Below are positions 1 through 6,872 of a DNA stretch of 45,851 nt, in pieces. Positions within the stretch are counted from its first letter, which is position 1, and every line of letters starts with the position of its first letter. This DNA is from a virus: the IMG/VR virus record IMGVR_UViG_3300017605_000361, positions 1 through 45,851 of that record; one strand, given 5' to 3'. Both the position numbers and the translations under genes were made by a program. The notes beneath the pieces are model-generated. The model did not search any database and had not been told where the DNA came from. It worked only from the letters and a program-made list of their open reading frames with translations.

Positions 1-354
1 AAGATCTACCAGATCAACGCCACCAACCTGAACATCGACACCTCGGTGGACAATGACGTTGGCCGTGTGGCGATGCGCGTGAAGTACGCTGCCACGACCG
101 GCAGCGCTGCGGGCATCGCCGACACGATGATCTCCTACCTCCGCAACACGATCGATAACAACACACAATCGAACGTCAACGGATTCCAGGGCTTCTACAT
201 TGCGACTGCGGACGGCTACATCTCCGTTCTGCTAACGCTGATCCGCCAAGCCGGAACGGGTAACCTCATATTCTTCGGTGGTGCAACCGACATTTGCGAC
301 TTGGTGATCCAGTTCGGTGGAACTGATCCTGGAGACACGGGAGTGGTGCTGTGA
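1..354 (+). CDS. C-terminal fragment of a probable tail/structural protein
   Basis: The reading frame is open from the first base, so the 5' part of the gene lies outside the window; 117 residues remain. The fragment is rich in Asn, Thr, Gly and Ile with no charged helical stretch, the composition of beta-rich phage tail or fibre proteins. Its stop codon overlaps the GTG of the next gene and the endolysin follows soon after, where minor tail genes usually end. I do not recognise a family. The role is inferred from position only. Confidence 0.6.
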   Translation, partial: KIYQINATNLNIDTSVDNDVGRVAMRVKYAATTGSAAGIADTMISYLRNTIDNNTQSNVNGFQGFYIATADGYISVLLTLIRQAGTGNLIFFGGATDICDLVIQFGGTDPGDTGVVL

Positions 355-638
355 GAATCGAGTACGATGGCAGCAACGGCGCGGCTATCGCGGACGCGCT
401 GACCGAGGTCCGTCGCCGCAATGACGTGCTGAACAACACGAACTACACGGACCGGATCGAGGTCAACCAGAACTACAAGGGCGACGCGCTCAGCCTCGAT
501 CAGATCACGCCGGACGACCAGCGCCTGGCGGATCGCTGGCGCGTACCGCGCGGCTACACGCTCGACACTGAGACCGGTGCGGTATTCGATGCGGACGGCG
601 TGCCGCAGGACTATGCCCGCCTGGTGGAGATATCGTAG
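351..638 (+). CDS. Hypothetical protein at the end of the tail module (95 aa)
   Basis: Starts at a GTG that overlaps the preceding stop (GTGA), implying translational coupling. The sequence is acidic and soluble, without membrane segments or Cys. Residues 58-95 have a motif-poor pattern with 'TLDTETGAVFDADG'. It lies between a probable tail gene and the endolysin, so a minor virion or tail-tip accessory role is likely but unproven. Confidence 0.6.
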   Translation: MRIEYDGSNGAAIADALTEVRRRNDVLNNTNYTDRIEVNQNYKGDALSLDQITPDDQRLADRWRVPRGYTLDTETGAVFDADGVPQDYARLVEIS

Positions 639-656
639 GGACCAAGGAGGCTACGT

Positions 657-785
657 ATGACTGAACCCGCAATCCCACCGCCCCCACCGCCGCCAAGAGA
701 TCCGGCGACTTTCGACGATGACCGGCCGTCTGTCGGTCCTGTCGTGATCGGCCCGGAGCCGGAGACTGAGCCGGAGGAACGATGA
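657..785 (+). CDS. Small proline-rich protein (42 aa)
   Basis: A strong Shine-Dalgarno (AAGGAGG, 644-650) precedes ATG 657, and the TGA overlaps the endolysin ATG (ATGA at 782-785). The product has a run of seven prolines near its N-terminus followed by an acidic half. There is no known function. The good ribosome site and coupling to the endolysin support a real gene. AGGGACCA at 637-644 resembles part of the early-gene leader motif. Confidence 0.55.
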   Translation: MTEPAIPPPPPPPRDPATFDDDRPSVGPVVIGPEPETEPEER

Positions 786-1663
786 CCCAGAGCAAGGAGT
801 TCCCACAGTACACCTGGGTGACGCCCAAGTCGTACACCAAGGGTCGCAAGCCGGGCCAGCCGTCGGTGATCTTCATCCACACCACGGAGGGCAGCGAGGG
901 CCCAACCAGCGCTGAGAACGGCGCGAATTACGACGCGCGCCGGACGGACGGCACCAGCACGCACTTCTTCACGGACTCCAACAGCGTGGTCCAGTGCGTC
1001 CTGACGACGGACGAGTCGCACGCAACGCGGTCGCACGGCAATGACGTCGGCATCGCCATCGAGGTCTGTGGCAAGGCCGGGCAGAGCGCTGCGCAGTGGG
1101 CGGACGCCGCAAGCGCCGCAACCATCGAGCAGACCGCGCTGCTGTGCGTCAACCTCCGCAAGAAGTACGGCAAGGCTCGCTTCCCGCTGGTGAACCTCAC
1201 GCCTGCGCAACTCCGCGCCGGGCAGCACGGTTTCGCCGAGCACAAGGACGCGACGCTGGCCTGGCCGGAGGATCACGGCACGCACACCGACCCCGGCCCC
1301 AACTTCCCGTGGTCCAAGCTGTTCGCGCGGATCACCCAACTCGAAACCCCACCCGCCAAACCACCGACGGAGGAGCTACCCGTGGACGGCAAGACCTTCA
1401 ACTCACTGTTCCTGGGCGCGCTGAAAGATCCGGCCGTCCGCACCGAGGTCGGCAAGGCCATGCTGGAGGCGACCGGCTGGTCCAAGGGCTACCCCGGTCG
1501 CCAGGTCGGCTGGCACATGGACGACGAGCAGGCCATGCGCAACTTCCTGTTCGGCAAGCCGGACGAGAAGGGCCAGCAGATCCCGGACGACTCGCCGGTT
1601 TCCAAGATGGCCAAGGCCGCGCAGATCATCATCGACCAGAGCGGTGGCGTCAAGGCCAGCTGA
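782..1663 (+). CDS. Endolysin, N-acetylmuramoyl-L-alanine amidase (Amidase_2/PGRP fold)
   Basis: Predicted to cleave the amide bond between N-acetylmuramic acid and L-alanine in host peptidoglycan at lysis. Residues ~10-180 form the Amidase_2 domain: 'FIHTTEG' carries the first zinc ligand (H33), 'IAIEV' holds E95, and 'GTHTDPGPNFPW' (166-177) supplies H168 and the typical HxDPGPxFPW signature. A Pro-rich linker (~188-200) joins a C-terminal region of about 90 residues with no recognised fold, probably for wall binding. There is no signal peptide, so holin-dependent release is expected. It is followed by a terminator and four membrane/holin-type genes. The class is secure; the C-terminal role is inferred. 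Confidence 0.9.
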   Translation: MTQSKEFPQYTWVTPKSYTKGRKPGQPSVIFIHTTEGSEGPTSAENGANYDARRTDGTSTHFFTDSNSVVQCVLTTDESHATRSHGNDVGIAIEVCGKAGQSAAQWADAASAATIEQTALLCVNLRKKYGKARFPLVNLTPAQLRAGQHGFAEHKDATLAWPEDHGTHTDPGPNFPWSKLFARITQLETPPAKPPTEELPVDGKTFNSLFLGALKDPAVRTEVGKAMLEATGWSKGYPGRQVGWHMDDEQAMRNFLFGKPDEKGQQIPDDSPVSKMAKAAQIIIDQSGGVKAS

Positions 1664-1680
1664 TCTGGCAGGTTCCGGTG

Positions 1681-1710
1681 AGAGGTGGGGCGTAGGCTAG
1701 CCCCACCTCT
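1681..1710 (+). terminator. Hairpin between endolysin and membrane-protein genes
   Basis: An 11-bp perfect stem (AGAGGTGGGGC 1681-1691 with 1700-1710) and an 8-nt loop, followed by CTTGCGTCTC, which is only weakly T-rich. It lies 18 nt after the endolysin stop. It may terminate or attenuate transcription. Confidence 0.6.
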
Positions 1711-1735
1711 CTTGCGTCTCAGAAGGGCCAGGCCC

Positions 1736-2089
1736 GTGCTTTTCGCTGAAGGTGATCCGCCGTCACTCGATGCCCTTATGCCCCAATGGGCGCAGCAGCT
1801 CTCGCTCCTGATGTTGCTGGTCCTGATTGTTGCGGCATTCATGCGTGGATGGATCGTTACCCGGCATCAGGCGACGCGTGAGGCGGAGGCTGAGCGTAGA
1901 ATCGCCGATGTATGGAAGGGCAATTTCGAGCACTCGAATGATCTGAACAAGCAGCTGACGCAAGCGTTCCAGCCGGTCCTAGAGTCCAACGCGGCCATTC
2001 TCAAGGCAGTCGAGTCCGTGCAGGCCCGGCAGGCGGCCCAGGAGGATCGCGAGCGCTGGCTGCGTGATCGAGGGGACCGTCAGGGATGA
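1736..2089 (+). CDS. Single-pass membrane protein with cytoplasmic coiled coil (117 aa); lysis-module protein
   Basis: I take GTG 1736 because AGAAGGG lies 8 nt upstream; the reading frame extends further 5' but runs through the terminator hairpin. One hydrophobic segment (~residues 20-37, 'LSLLMLLVLIVAAFM') is followed by a long, charged, helix-prone tail with heptad character. Together with the next three genes it forms a coupled block of membrane proteins just after the endolysin. It could be a holin-like, antiholin or spanin-like protein; no family is recognised. Confidence 0.65.
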   Translation: MLFAEGDPPSLDALMPQWAQQLSLLMLLVLIVAAFMRGWIVTRHQATREAEAERRIADVWKGNFEHSNDLNKQLTQAFQPVLESNAAILKAVESVQARQAAQEDRERWLRDRGDRQG

Positions 2090-2289
2090 GCCCATCACGT
2101 CGGCAGCGGGACCGTGACCGCGAGGAGCGGCTACGCGAGGCTGATGACGCCACGGCTGAGCTCGATGCCCGCAACGCGACCGTAGATCGCCAGCTATCCT
2201 TGGTAGACAAGCTAACGACCGGCTGGCGCAAGGTCCATCAGGTGAACCACCTGGCCCAGCTATTCAGCGAACAAGGGAGGTTGGGGTGA
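2086..2289 (+). CDS. Small charged helical protein of the lysis module (67 aa)
   Basis: ATG overlaps the preceding stop (ATGA). The N-terminal half is extremely charged (Arg/Asp/Glu) and helical. The C-terminal part 'LVDKLTTGWRKVHQVNHLA' resembles a short protein common beside lysis genes of actinophages, whose function is unknown to me. No membrane segment is present, so it probably acts in the cytoplasm with the adjacent membrane proteins. Confidence 0.65.
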   Translation: MSPSRRQRDRDREERLREADDATAELDARNATVDRQLSLVDKLTTGWRKVHQVNHLAQLFSEQGRLG

Positions 2290-2624
2290 CCTGGGCGCAC
2301 CTGGGCGACTTTGCTTTCTACGCAACAACTTTCGTCACCATCCTCTTCGCAGCGCTCTACTTCGTGACGGCTCCTTGGTGGCGAACGGTAACCGGCCGGA
2401 ACATCATGGCCGTGATGGGTTCGATGGCGGTGGCGTTCGGCTACTTCACCTGGGTGATCTCGATGGGCCACATCCCTCCCGGATTCATGCCAATGCGTGC
2501 GCTGATCTTCATTGCGATCGGTCTATCGATCGGGTGGCGTACAGTGATCTTCATCCGACACCACATCATCCGGTCGCTACGGGCCGGAAAGGAGCGAGAG
2601 CATGAGTTGGAAGACTCACGGTAA
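2286..2624 (+). CDS. Membrane protein with three predicted helices (112 aa)
   Basis: The GTG start overlaps the previous TGA. Three hydrophobic segments (~residues 8-28, 40-60 and 70-88) are followed by a basic then acidic C-terminal tail, consistent with a cytoplasmic C-terminus. It sits between the endolysin and the best holin candidate, so a second holin, antiholin or membrane accessory role is plausible. Its end overlaps the next gene by 23 nt. Confidence 0.7.
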   Translation: MTWAHLGDFAFYATTFVTILFAALYFVTAPWWRTVTGRNIMAVMGSMAVAFGYFTWVISMGHIPPGFMPMRALIFIAIGLSIGWRTVIFIRHHIIRSLRAGKEREHELEDSR

Positions 2625-2967
2625 GGCGATCATGGAGCTGCTGGGAGCGCTCGTGATGGCGGTCATCGTCGCCTACCAGACGGTGGCGCTGGACGGCGTG
2701 ACCTGGAGCGAGTGGATCATGGTCGTCATCGCGGCGGCTGGCGTGATCAACGTCTGGGCGTCCGCCAACATCAGCGGTTTCGACAAGGCCAAGCTCCTCG
2801 TCTCGGCCGTGTTCGTGGTCCTCAACCTGCTGGTCGGCTTCCTGACCGACAACCACATCAGCGGCAACGAGTGGATGCTGCTGGGCATCCAGTTCCTCTC
2901 GACGCTGGGAGTGGCTGGCGCTCCGGCGACCAAGCAGATCACCGGCCAGACCGTCATCGCAAGCTAG
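2602..2967 (+). CDS. Putative holin (121 aa)
   Basis: ATG 2602 is preceded by GGAAAGGAG. Hydrophobic segments at ~12-30, 35-55, 66-85 and ~93-108 give a small multi-pass protein of typical holin size, encoded last in the lysis block. Holins accumulate in the host membrane and open it at a set time so that endolysin reaches the wall. Assignment rests on position, size and hydrophobicity. Immediately downstream is a promoter for a non-coding RNA. Confidence 0.7.
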   Translation: MSWKTHGKAIMELLGALVMAVIVAYQTVALDGVTWSEWIMVVIAAAGVINVWASANISGFDKAKLLVSAVFVVLNLLVGFLTDNHISGNEWMLLGIQFLSTLGVAGAPATKQITGQTVIAS

Positions 2968-2971
2968 CTAG

Positions 2972-3000
2972 TAGCGGCAGTTTCCGGCGCGACGTAGACT
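2972..3000 (+). promoter_or_regulatory. Promoter: TAGCGGCA-N15-TAGACT
   Basis: TAGCGGCA (2972-2979) and TAGACT (2995-3000) are separated by 15 nt, matching the bipartite promoter found at about ten other sites. If TAGCGG is the -35 hexamer, the spacer is 17. It lies just after the holin stop and faces the ORF-less stretch 3007-3166. Confidence 0.6.
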
Positions 3001-3006
3001 GGATCT

Positions 3007-3166
3007 AGGTCAAGCCGGGGCTGAGGTCCCGGACGCGGTGTGCGCCGGTTAGTTGGTTGGTCCCTTCAGGATCGGTGGTGCACCGCTTGCCCGCCTCGCC
3101 GTGAGTGGTCCGGCAAGGAGTTGGGCAGAAGGCCGGGTGGGTCTCTCAAATCCCCACCCGGCCTTC
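3007..3166 (+). ncRNA. Candidate trans-acting antisense RNA complementary to the early-gene leader motif
   Basis: The stretch has its own promoter (-10 at 2995-3000) and ends in a strong terminator (3128-3166); I see no ORF with a ribosome site. TTGGTCCCTTCAGGAT (3057-3072) is the exact reverse complement of ATCCTGAAGGGACCAA in the leader at 6241-6256, and contains the complement of GAAGGGACCA, present before 13 gene starts. A stem of 3035-3043 with 3078-3086, extended by CCG/CGG (3045-3047 with 3073-3075), would present this segment in a 25-nt loop (3048-3072). A second stem pairs 3015-3019 with 3028-3032. The RNA and its role are inference. Alternatively, it is a decayed inverted leader, but the minus strand offers no start codon or promoter. 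Confidence 0.5.
3128..3166 (+). terminator. Strong intrinsic terminator
   Basis: A perfect 14-bp stem (GAAGGCCGGGTGGG 3128-3141 with 3153-3166) and an 11-nt loop, followed by AACATTTGTG. It would end the candidate non-coding RNA and separate the late lysis block from the early genes. Confidence 0.8.
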
Positions 3167-3186
3167 AACATTTGTGCTGGTAGTCA

Positions 3187-3222
3187 CCAATTCATACGAA
3201 CCTGGTTCTAGGTATGTATTGG
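3187..3222. repeat. Dyad operator-like element, copy 1
   Basis: A 36-bp imperfect palindrome running from CCAATTCATACGAACC to GGTATGTATTGG. Its core CAATTCATACGAA recurs at 6118-6151 and, in inverted orientation, at 7721-7742 and 13586-13608. It lies ~95 nt upstream of the first early gene. The symmetry suggests a dimeric DNA-binding regulator. Confidence 0.55.
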
Positions 3223-3238
3223 TGTCTCCGCCCCGGGG

Positions 3239-3311
3239 TAGACGAAACCATCGGCATTGGCGTACGATGTACTTGTTGGGCCGAGAGAGCGGCCCACACG
3301 AGAAGGGACCA
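3239..3311 (+). promoter_or_regulatory. Promoter, leader hairpin and GAAGGGACCA ribosome site for the DUF6011 gene
   Basis: TAGACG (3239-3244), an 18-nt spacer and TACGAT (3263-3268) preceded by TTGGCG. The transcript would begin with a 7-bp stem (TGGGCCG 3277-3283 with 3290-3296) closing an AGAGAG loop, then GAAGGGACCA (3302-3311) and ATG 3317. Confidence 0.6.
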
Positions 3312-3316
3312 AGACC

Positions 3317-4099
3317 ATGGCGCTCCGTCACTCCGCTAGCTTCCTCCAGACCTTCCACACCGCGCAGACCGCAGCCGAGCGCACTGCCGCCAGCCAGACC
3401 GAGACCCCCACCGACCACATGGACACCGACCCTGCCGCCCTGGCTTTCGTCAAGGGGCAGCGCACGGCGAGCGTGGCCACCCGTCCGGCGAGCCAGGGTG
3501 ACGGCAGCTACGAGTGCGAGATCAAGGGCCACAAGGTCCGCTGCGGTGGCCCGTTCGTCTCGGAGGCGCAGGCCAAGTGGATCATCGATATCGCCACCAC
3601 GCGGGTCATCCCGGCCGGACGGACGGCGGAGAGCGTGCTGGTCCGGCTGGAGCAGGGTTTCGCCAAGTTCGCCGGTAGCCAGTTCATCACCAACTACAAG
3701 GACCTGCCCCGGGCTACCGCCGCCATGGTCGAGGCGGTTGCGCCGGGCGCGAGCACCGAGGAGTTCCGGACCGCTGCTGCTCCGGCCGCAACCACCGAGG
3801 TGCCCGCTGGCCGGTACGCGCTGCGGACCGAGGACGGCGTGAAGTTCTACCGGCTGGACCGCCCCACCCAGGGCAAGTGGGCTGGCTACACGTTTCTCAA
3901 GGTCCAGGCGAGCGATGACCTGTTCCCCATCAAGAACCCCAACGAGAAGGCGCGGATCATCAACGCCATCGCCGAGGACGTGCTGGGCGCGGAGCGGCTT
4001 TACGGCATGGAGCTGGGCAAGTGCTCGCGCTGCGGCCGGACGCTGACGGACGAGACCAGCCGCTCGTACGGCATCGGCCCGGACTGCCGCAACAAGTAG
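3317..4099 (+). CDS. DUF6011-domain zinc-binding protein (260 aa)
   Basis: ATG 3317 follows GAAGGGACCA at the usual spacing. The C-terminal ~30 residues 'CSRCGRTLTDETSRSYGIG' plus a terminal Cys make the DUF6011 pattern (CxxC...GIGPxC), a small treble-clef or ribbon-like zinc site common in actinophage and actinobacterial proteins. Residues ~55-110 hold a conserved-looking region 'CEIKGHKVRCGGPFVSEAQ' and the middle is an Ala/Thr-rich linker. The biochemical role is unknown; nucleic-acid binding is a guess. It is a single-gene unit closed by a hairpin terminator. Confidence 0.75.
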   Translation: MALRHSASFLQTFHTAQTAAERTAASQTETPTDHMDTDPAALAFVKGQRTASVATRPASQGDGSYECEIKGHKVRCGGPFVSEAQAKWIIDIATTRVIPAGRTAESVLVRLEQGFAKFAGSQFITNYKDLPRATAAMVEAVAPGASTEEFRTAAAPAATTEVPAGRYALRTEDGVKFYRLDRPTQGKWAGYTFLKVQASDDLFPIKNPNEKARIINAIAEDVLGAERLYGMELGKCSRCGRTLTDETSRSYGIGPDCRNK

Positions 4100-4107
4100 T
4101 AGGCTCA

Positions 4108-4131
4108 GGGGAGCCGGGCAACCGGCTCCCC
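4108..4131 (+). terminator. Hairpin terminator
   Basis: A 10-bp perfect stem (GGGGAGCCGG 4108-4117 with 4122-4131) with a GCAA tetraloop, 8 nt after the stop. No T-run follows; instead a tRNA-like sequence begins at 4135. Confidence 0.65.
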
Positions 4132-4134
4132 CAA

Positions 4135-4213
4135 GGGATGGTAAGCTGAGAATACTTTTGATGACAGCACCGGGTTTGCCGGAGGGTCGCGGGTTTGAAT
4201 CCCGTCCATTCCA
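4135..4213 (+). tRNA. tRNA-like element with abnormal D and anticodon arms
   Basis: A 7-bp acceptor stem (GGGATGG 4135-4141 with CCATTCC 4206-4212, one G-T pair) and a 5-bp T arm (GCGGG/CCCGT with loop TTTGAAT, 4189-4205) are clear. The D arm can only be drawn as GCTG/CAGC around a 16-nt loop, and the anticodon position as CCGG/CCGG with a 5-nt loop, so no anticodon can be read. It may be a degenerate tRNA, a tRNA mimic, or a tRNA 3'-end used as an attachment site. No integrase is visible to support the last. Confidence 0.4.
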
Positions 4214-4239
4214 CTCTTCCGAATGCCCCTCCGTTGGGG

Positions 4240-4286
4240 TAGGATGATCTTGTTGGGCGAGAGAGCGCCCCAAACTGAAGGGACCA
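4240..4286 (+). promoter_or_regulatory. -10 box, leader hairpin and GAAGGGACCA for the DUF2786 gene
   Basis: TAGGAT (4240-4245) follows TTGGGG. The leader folds as GGGCG (4255-4259) with CGCCC (4266-4270) around AGAGAG, then GAAGGGACCA (4277-4286). The -35 match is poor. Confidence 0.55.
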
Positions 4287-4289
4287 GTC

Positions 4290-5504
4290 ATGGTAGATCT
4301 CCAGCAGGCCGACGGAAGCATCGTCACCGCCGAGCAACAGGCCAAGATGGCCGAGAAGATCGGCAAGCTCATCGCGATGAGCGAGGACGAGTCGCTGCCC
4401 CGCGAGGCGCGCTCCAGCTACGCTGAGATGGCGGAGCGGCTGATGCGCCAGTACCGGATCGACGAGGAGAACGTCATCACGACTGGCTCCAACACCAGCA
4501 TCATCCCGGTCCGGTTCCACATCACCATCGTTGAGGGCCTGGGCAAGTGGTTCGCTGCGGAGTTCCAGGACGAGTACATGCGGATCTGGAAGGAGATCAA
4601 GAAGCACGCCGGTCTGGCCGGTCACTTCACCTGGGAGTATGACGAGGAGGGCAACGCCCGGAAGCTGGTTGCGGTCGGCTACGGCTACCAGATCGACGTC
4701 CGGCTGGCCCAGTTCCTCTGGACCTCCGCGCATCTCACGTTCGCCACCCGGATCGACACCAAGGTGGACCCCAGCCTGAGCGACCAGCTGAACTGCTACT
4801 ACATGCGCGGCTCCGGGATGGAGCGCAACGACATCGCCAACCAGCTCTGGGGCAGCGCCTACACGGACGGTCCGGCGCACGGCAAGGTCCAGAAGCTCTA
4901 CTTGGCGGAGTGCGAGGCGCGCGACGAGAAGCCGAGTGTTGGCGGTAAGGGCTTCCAGGCCAAGCGCTACCGCAAGGCGTACGCTGAGGGCTTCTGTGAC
5001 CAGTTCGGCTGGCGGCTGCGGGACGCGCGGAGCGCCATCGACGCGCAGCAGGGCGGCATCGTCCTCCACGGCCGTGAGGACCGGGTGAACGAGGCGTACT
5101 GGGCCGAGTGGCCGGACAAGGCTCCGCTGAGCGCGGAGGAGCAAGCGGCCAAGAACGCGCAGCAGGCTGCTCGCTCGGCGGAGTACTGGGCCGCCATCGA
5201 GCGCGAGCAGCGCGAGTGCCTGGAGAAGGGCAACTGCCGCGCGGCTCGCAAACGTGCGGCGGAGCGCGCTGGCCGTCCGCTGACCGAGCGTGAGCTGGAG
5301 ACGGCGCTGTGCCGGAAGCACCGGCCGTACGAGGCGACCGAGAGTGACCGTCGGCGCTGGGACCGTGAGGCGCACAACCCGGAGCGTGCCGCTGGACGGC
5401 GAGCCGGAGCTGCCGCTGCGTCCTCGGTCGAGTTCCGGCGCACGGCCGGAGAGCGCACGCACAAGGCCGGAGCGGCTGAGCAGCGCACTGCCCTGGGTCG
5501 CTGA
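4290..5504 (+). CDS. DUF2786-type protein (404 aa)
   Basis: The N-terminal ~45 residues ('KIGKLIAMSEDES...YAEMAERLMRQYRI') match the DUF2786 pattern of an Ile/Leu-rich helical pair counted in many phage and plasmid proteins. Residues ~65-240 follow as a conserved-looking alpha/beta region rich in aromatic residues, and the last ~150 residues are Ala/Glu/Arg-rich helices with Cys pairs (for example residues 310-316 and 341). The function is unknown. It stands alone between a leader of the early class and a terminator, so it is probably expressed early. Confidence 0.7.
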   Translation: MVDLQQADGSIVTAEQQAKMAEKIGKLIAMSEDESLPREARSSYAEMAERLMRQYRIDEENVITTGSNTSIIPVRFHITIVEGLGKWFAAEFQDEYMRIWKEIKKHAGLAGHFTWEYDEEGNARKLVAVGYGYQIDVRLAQFLWTSAHLTFATRIDTKVDPSLSDQLNCYYMRGSGMERNDIANQLWGSAYTDGPAHGKVQKLYLAECEARDEKPSVGGKGFQAKRYRKAYAEGFCDQFGWRLRDARSAIDAQQGGIVLHGREDRVNEAYWAEWPDKAPLSAEEQAAKNAQQAARSAEYWAAIEREQRECLEKGNCRAARKRAAERAGRPLTERELETALCRKHRPYEATESDRRRWDREAHNPERAAGRRAGAAAASSVEFRRTAGERTHKAGAAEQRTALGR

Positions 5505-5512
5505 CCCAAGCT

Positions 5513-5557
5513 CCTGGGTGGGCTACGGAGGTCTCAACCCTCTGCGGCCCACCCAGG
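5513..5557 (+). terminator. Long hairpin after the DUF2786 gene
   Basis: An 11-bp perfect stem (CCTGGGTGGGC 5513-5523 with 5547-5557) closes a 23-nt loop that itself contains short GAGG/CCTC pairing. It lies 9 nt after the stop. Confidence 0.6.
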
Positions 5558-5599
5558 CGTAACCCCATCGGAAACCCACCGCATTCCAACGGAGAGCCA

Positions 5600-6046
5600 A
5601 TGACACACGGGATCACGAAAGAGACGGTGCGCTCCACCGTCGGCACGCTCAACGACCGGCTAGAGCGGCTGGGCTGGGTCCGCCGGTATGAGGTGGAGTT
5701 CGGCTCCAACCCGAACGGCGTGAAGCACGTCCTCCAGACTCGTCTCCCCCACCTCCAGCACCCGACCGATCAGCACCCGTTTGCCACGCTCTCCAAGCTC
5801 CACCAGTACCTCCTCGCGATGGGCCAGGTGCTCAACGACGCGGTGGCGGAGCGCGAGCGCCAGCGGGCCATCGTCCAAGGCGGAGCGATAGCGGCGCTGG
5901 ATCCGCATCGAGTCGTCGACATTCCATTCGACCCTGACGCGCGCAACGTCCGGCGGCAGGGCGAGGAGCTTCAGCACCGTACGCTGCGAGAAGCGCTCCA
6001 GGAGGAGGAGGATCACCGCACTCGTCCGGCCGGAGCGGACCAGTAA
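5600..6046 (+). CDS. Hypothetical protein (148 aa)
   Basis: ATG 5600 is preceded by GGAGAG at good spacing and lacks the GAAGGGACCA leader. The product is a soluble, Arg/His-rich, mixed alpha/beta protein with no Cys or membrane segment. The first ~40 residues ('GTLNDRLERLGWVRRYEVEF') look like a compact N-terminal domain and the rest is helical. I do not recognise a family. It may be read from the upstream gene, since only a hairpin separates them. Confidence 0.6.
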   Translation: MTHGITKETVRSTVGTLNDRLERLGWVRRYEVEFGSNPNGVKHVLQTRLPHLQHPTDQHPFATLSKLHQYLLAMGQVLNDAVAERERQRAIVQGGAIAALDPHRVVDIPFDPDARNVRRQGEELQHRTLREALQEEEDHRTRPAGADQ

Positions 6047-6117
6047 AGGTAACGGAATCATAACGATGGCCGGACGCCAATATGGTGGCCGGCCATCACG
6101 TTTCCCCAGGTAGATAG

Positions 6118-6151
6118 CAATTCCTACGAACCTAGTTCTAGGTATGGATTG
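6118..6151. repeat. Dyad operator-like element, copy 2
   Basis: CAATTCCTACGAACC (6118-6132) through GGTATGGATTG (to 6151). It matches copy 1 at 3187-3222 at most positions, including the shared TTCTAGGTATG half, and lies ~110 nt upstream of the next start. The conserved spacing to a promoter suggests an operator. Confidence 0.55.
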
Positions 6152-6205
6152 TTGGGTTGGTATAAATCTTGGCGCGCCGGGTATCCAAGTTGGCCGCCAA
6201 TGGCG

Positions 6206-6255
6206 TAGACTGATCTTGTTGGGCCGGACGGACCGGCCCCATCCTGAAGGGACCA
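6206..6255 (+). promoter_or_regulatory. -10 box, leader hairpin and GAAGGGACCA for the SAP-like gene
   Basis: TAGACT (6206-6211) follows ATGGCG. A 7-bp stem (GGGCCGG 6221-6227 with 6233-6239) with loop ACGGA is followed by ATCCTGAAGGGACCAA (6241-6256), the longest perfect match (16 nt) to the candidate antisense RNA. Confidence 0.6.
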
Positions 6256-6260
6256 AGACC

Positions 6261-6842
6261 ATGACCGCGATCATCACCCCCGCCGAGATCACCGCCCACC
6301 TGGAGAGCATGACCGCCGTTGAGCTGCGGAAGCTCGGTGCCGCGAACGGGATCAAGGGTGCCGCCAAGGGCCGCAAGTCCGACCTGGTGGCCGCCATCGC
6401 CGCCATCCGCATCGCTCAGGTCGAGGCGCTGGCTGCCGAGCAGGCCGAGAAGGACCTGGCCGAGCAGGACATGACCGAGGTCGAGGCCCACAAGGACGCG
6501 GTGGTGGACGAGGAGGCCAAGAAGGCTCGCCGGTCGCGCCGGGGCATGGTCATCGTGGCCAAGGGCACCGAAATCCACAAGTCGCAGACCTTCAAGGAGT
6601 ACGCCGAGGCGCGCGGCTTCAAGGTCACCATCACCACCGAGGTCGAGACGGTGGAGGAGGACGGCGAGGAGTACGAGATCGAGACGTACCAGGCCGTGGC
6701 CGAGCAGAAGGGCTACATCGTGGTCGGCAGCTGGATTGGCCGGGCCTGGAACTACGCCGGTGCGTACGCCGGTGTCGGCGGCAAGGCCCGCAAGGTCCGG
6801 AACCTCAAGGAGGCGCTGCGGATTCTGGACGGCCAGGCCTGA
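6261..6842 (+). CDS. SAP/Rho-N-like domain protein (193 aa)
   Basis: ATG 6261 is placed right after the leader motif. Residues ~12-50 ('LESMTAVELRKLGAANGIKG...RKSDLVAAI') resemble a SAP or Rho N-terminal helix-extended-helix, which usually binds nucleic acid. A charged helical linker (~50-95, many Glu/Lys/Arg) leads to a C-terminal alpha/beta domain with an acidic strand region (~125-145) and an aromatic motif 'GSWIGRAWNYAGAYAG'. A DNA-binding early protein is plausible; the family is not identified with certainty. Confidence 0.7.
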   Translation: MTAIITPAEITAHLESMTAVELRKLGAANGIKGAAKGRKSDLVAAIAAIRIAQVEALAAEQAEKDLAEQDMTEVEAHKDAVVDEEAKKARRSRRGMVIVAKGTEIHKSQTFKEYAEARGFKVTITTEVETVEEDGEEYEIETYQAVAEQKGYIVVGSWIGRAWNYAGAYAGVGGKARKVRNLKEALRILDGQA

Positions 6843-6849
6843 GAAAGTT

Positions 6850-6872
6850 GGGGGAGCGCCTAGCGCTCCCCC
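6850..6872 (+). terminator. Hairpin terminator overlapping the next promoter
   Basis: A 10-bp perfect stem (GGGGGAGCGC 6850-6859 with 6863-6872) with a CTA loop. The proposed -35 of the next gene, TAGCGC (6861-6866), lies in its loop and right arm. Confidence 0.75.

Noticed and set aside
3057-3072. Antisense leader motif read as the leader of a leftward gene.
   Set aside because: On the minus strand no start codon follows at the usual distance and no -10 precedes it; the plus strand has both promoter and terminator.
3105-3842. A + strand frame beginning in the terminator region and overlapping the DUF6011 gene.
   Set aside because: It runs through the 14-bp terminator and an out-of-frame strong gene, and its product is Arg/Pro/Ser noise.
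3146-5709. Long open frames on the minus strand (for example 3146-4372, 3960-5462, 4735-5709).
   Set aside because: They mirror well-supported + strand genes in a high-GC genome, lack ribosome sites and cross terminators and the tRNA-like element.
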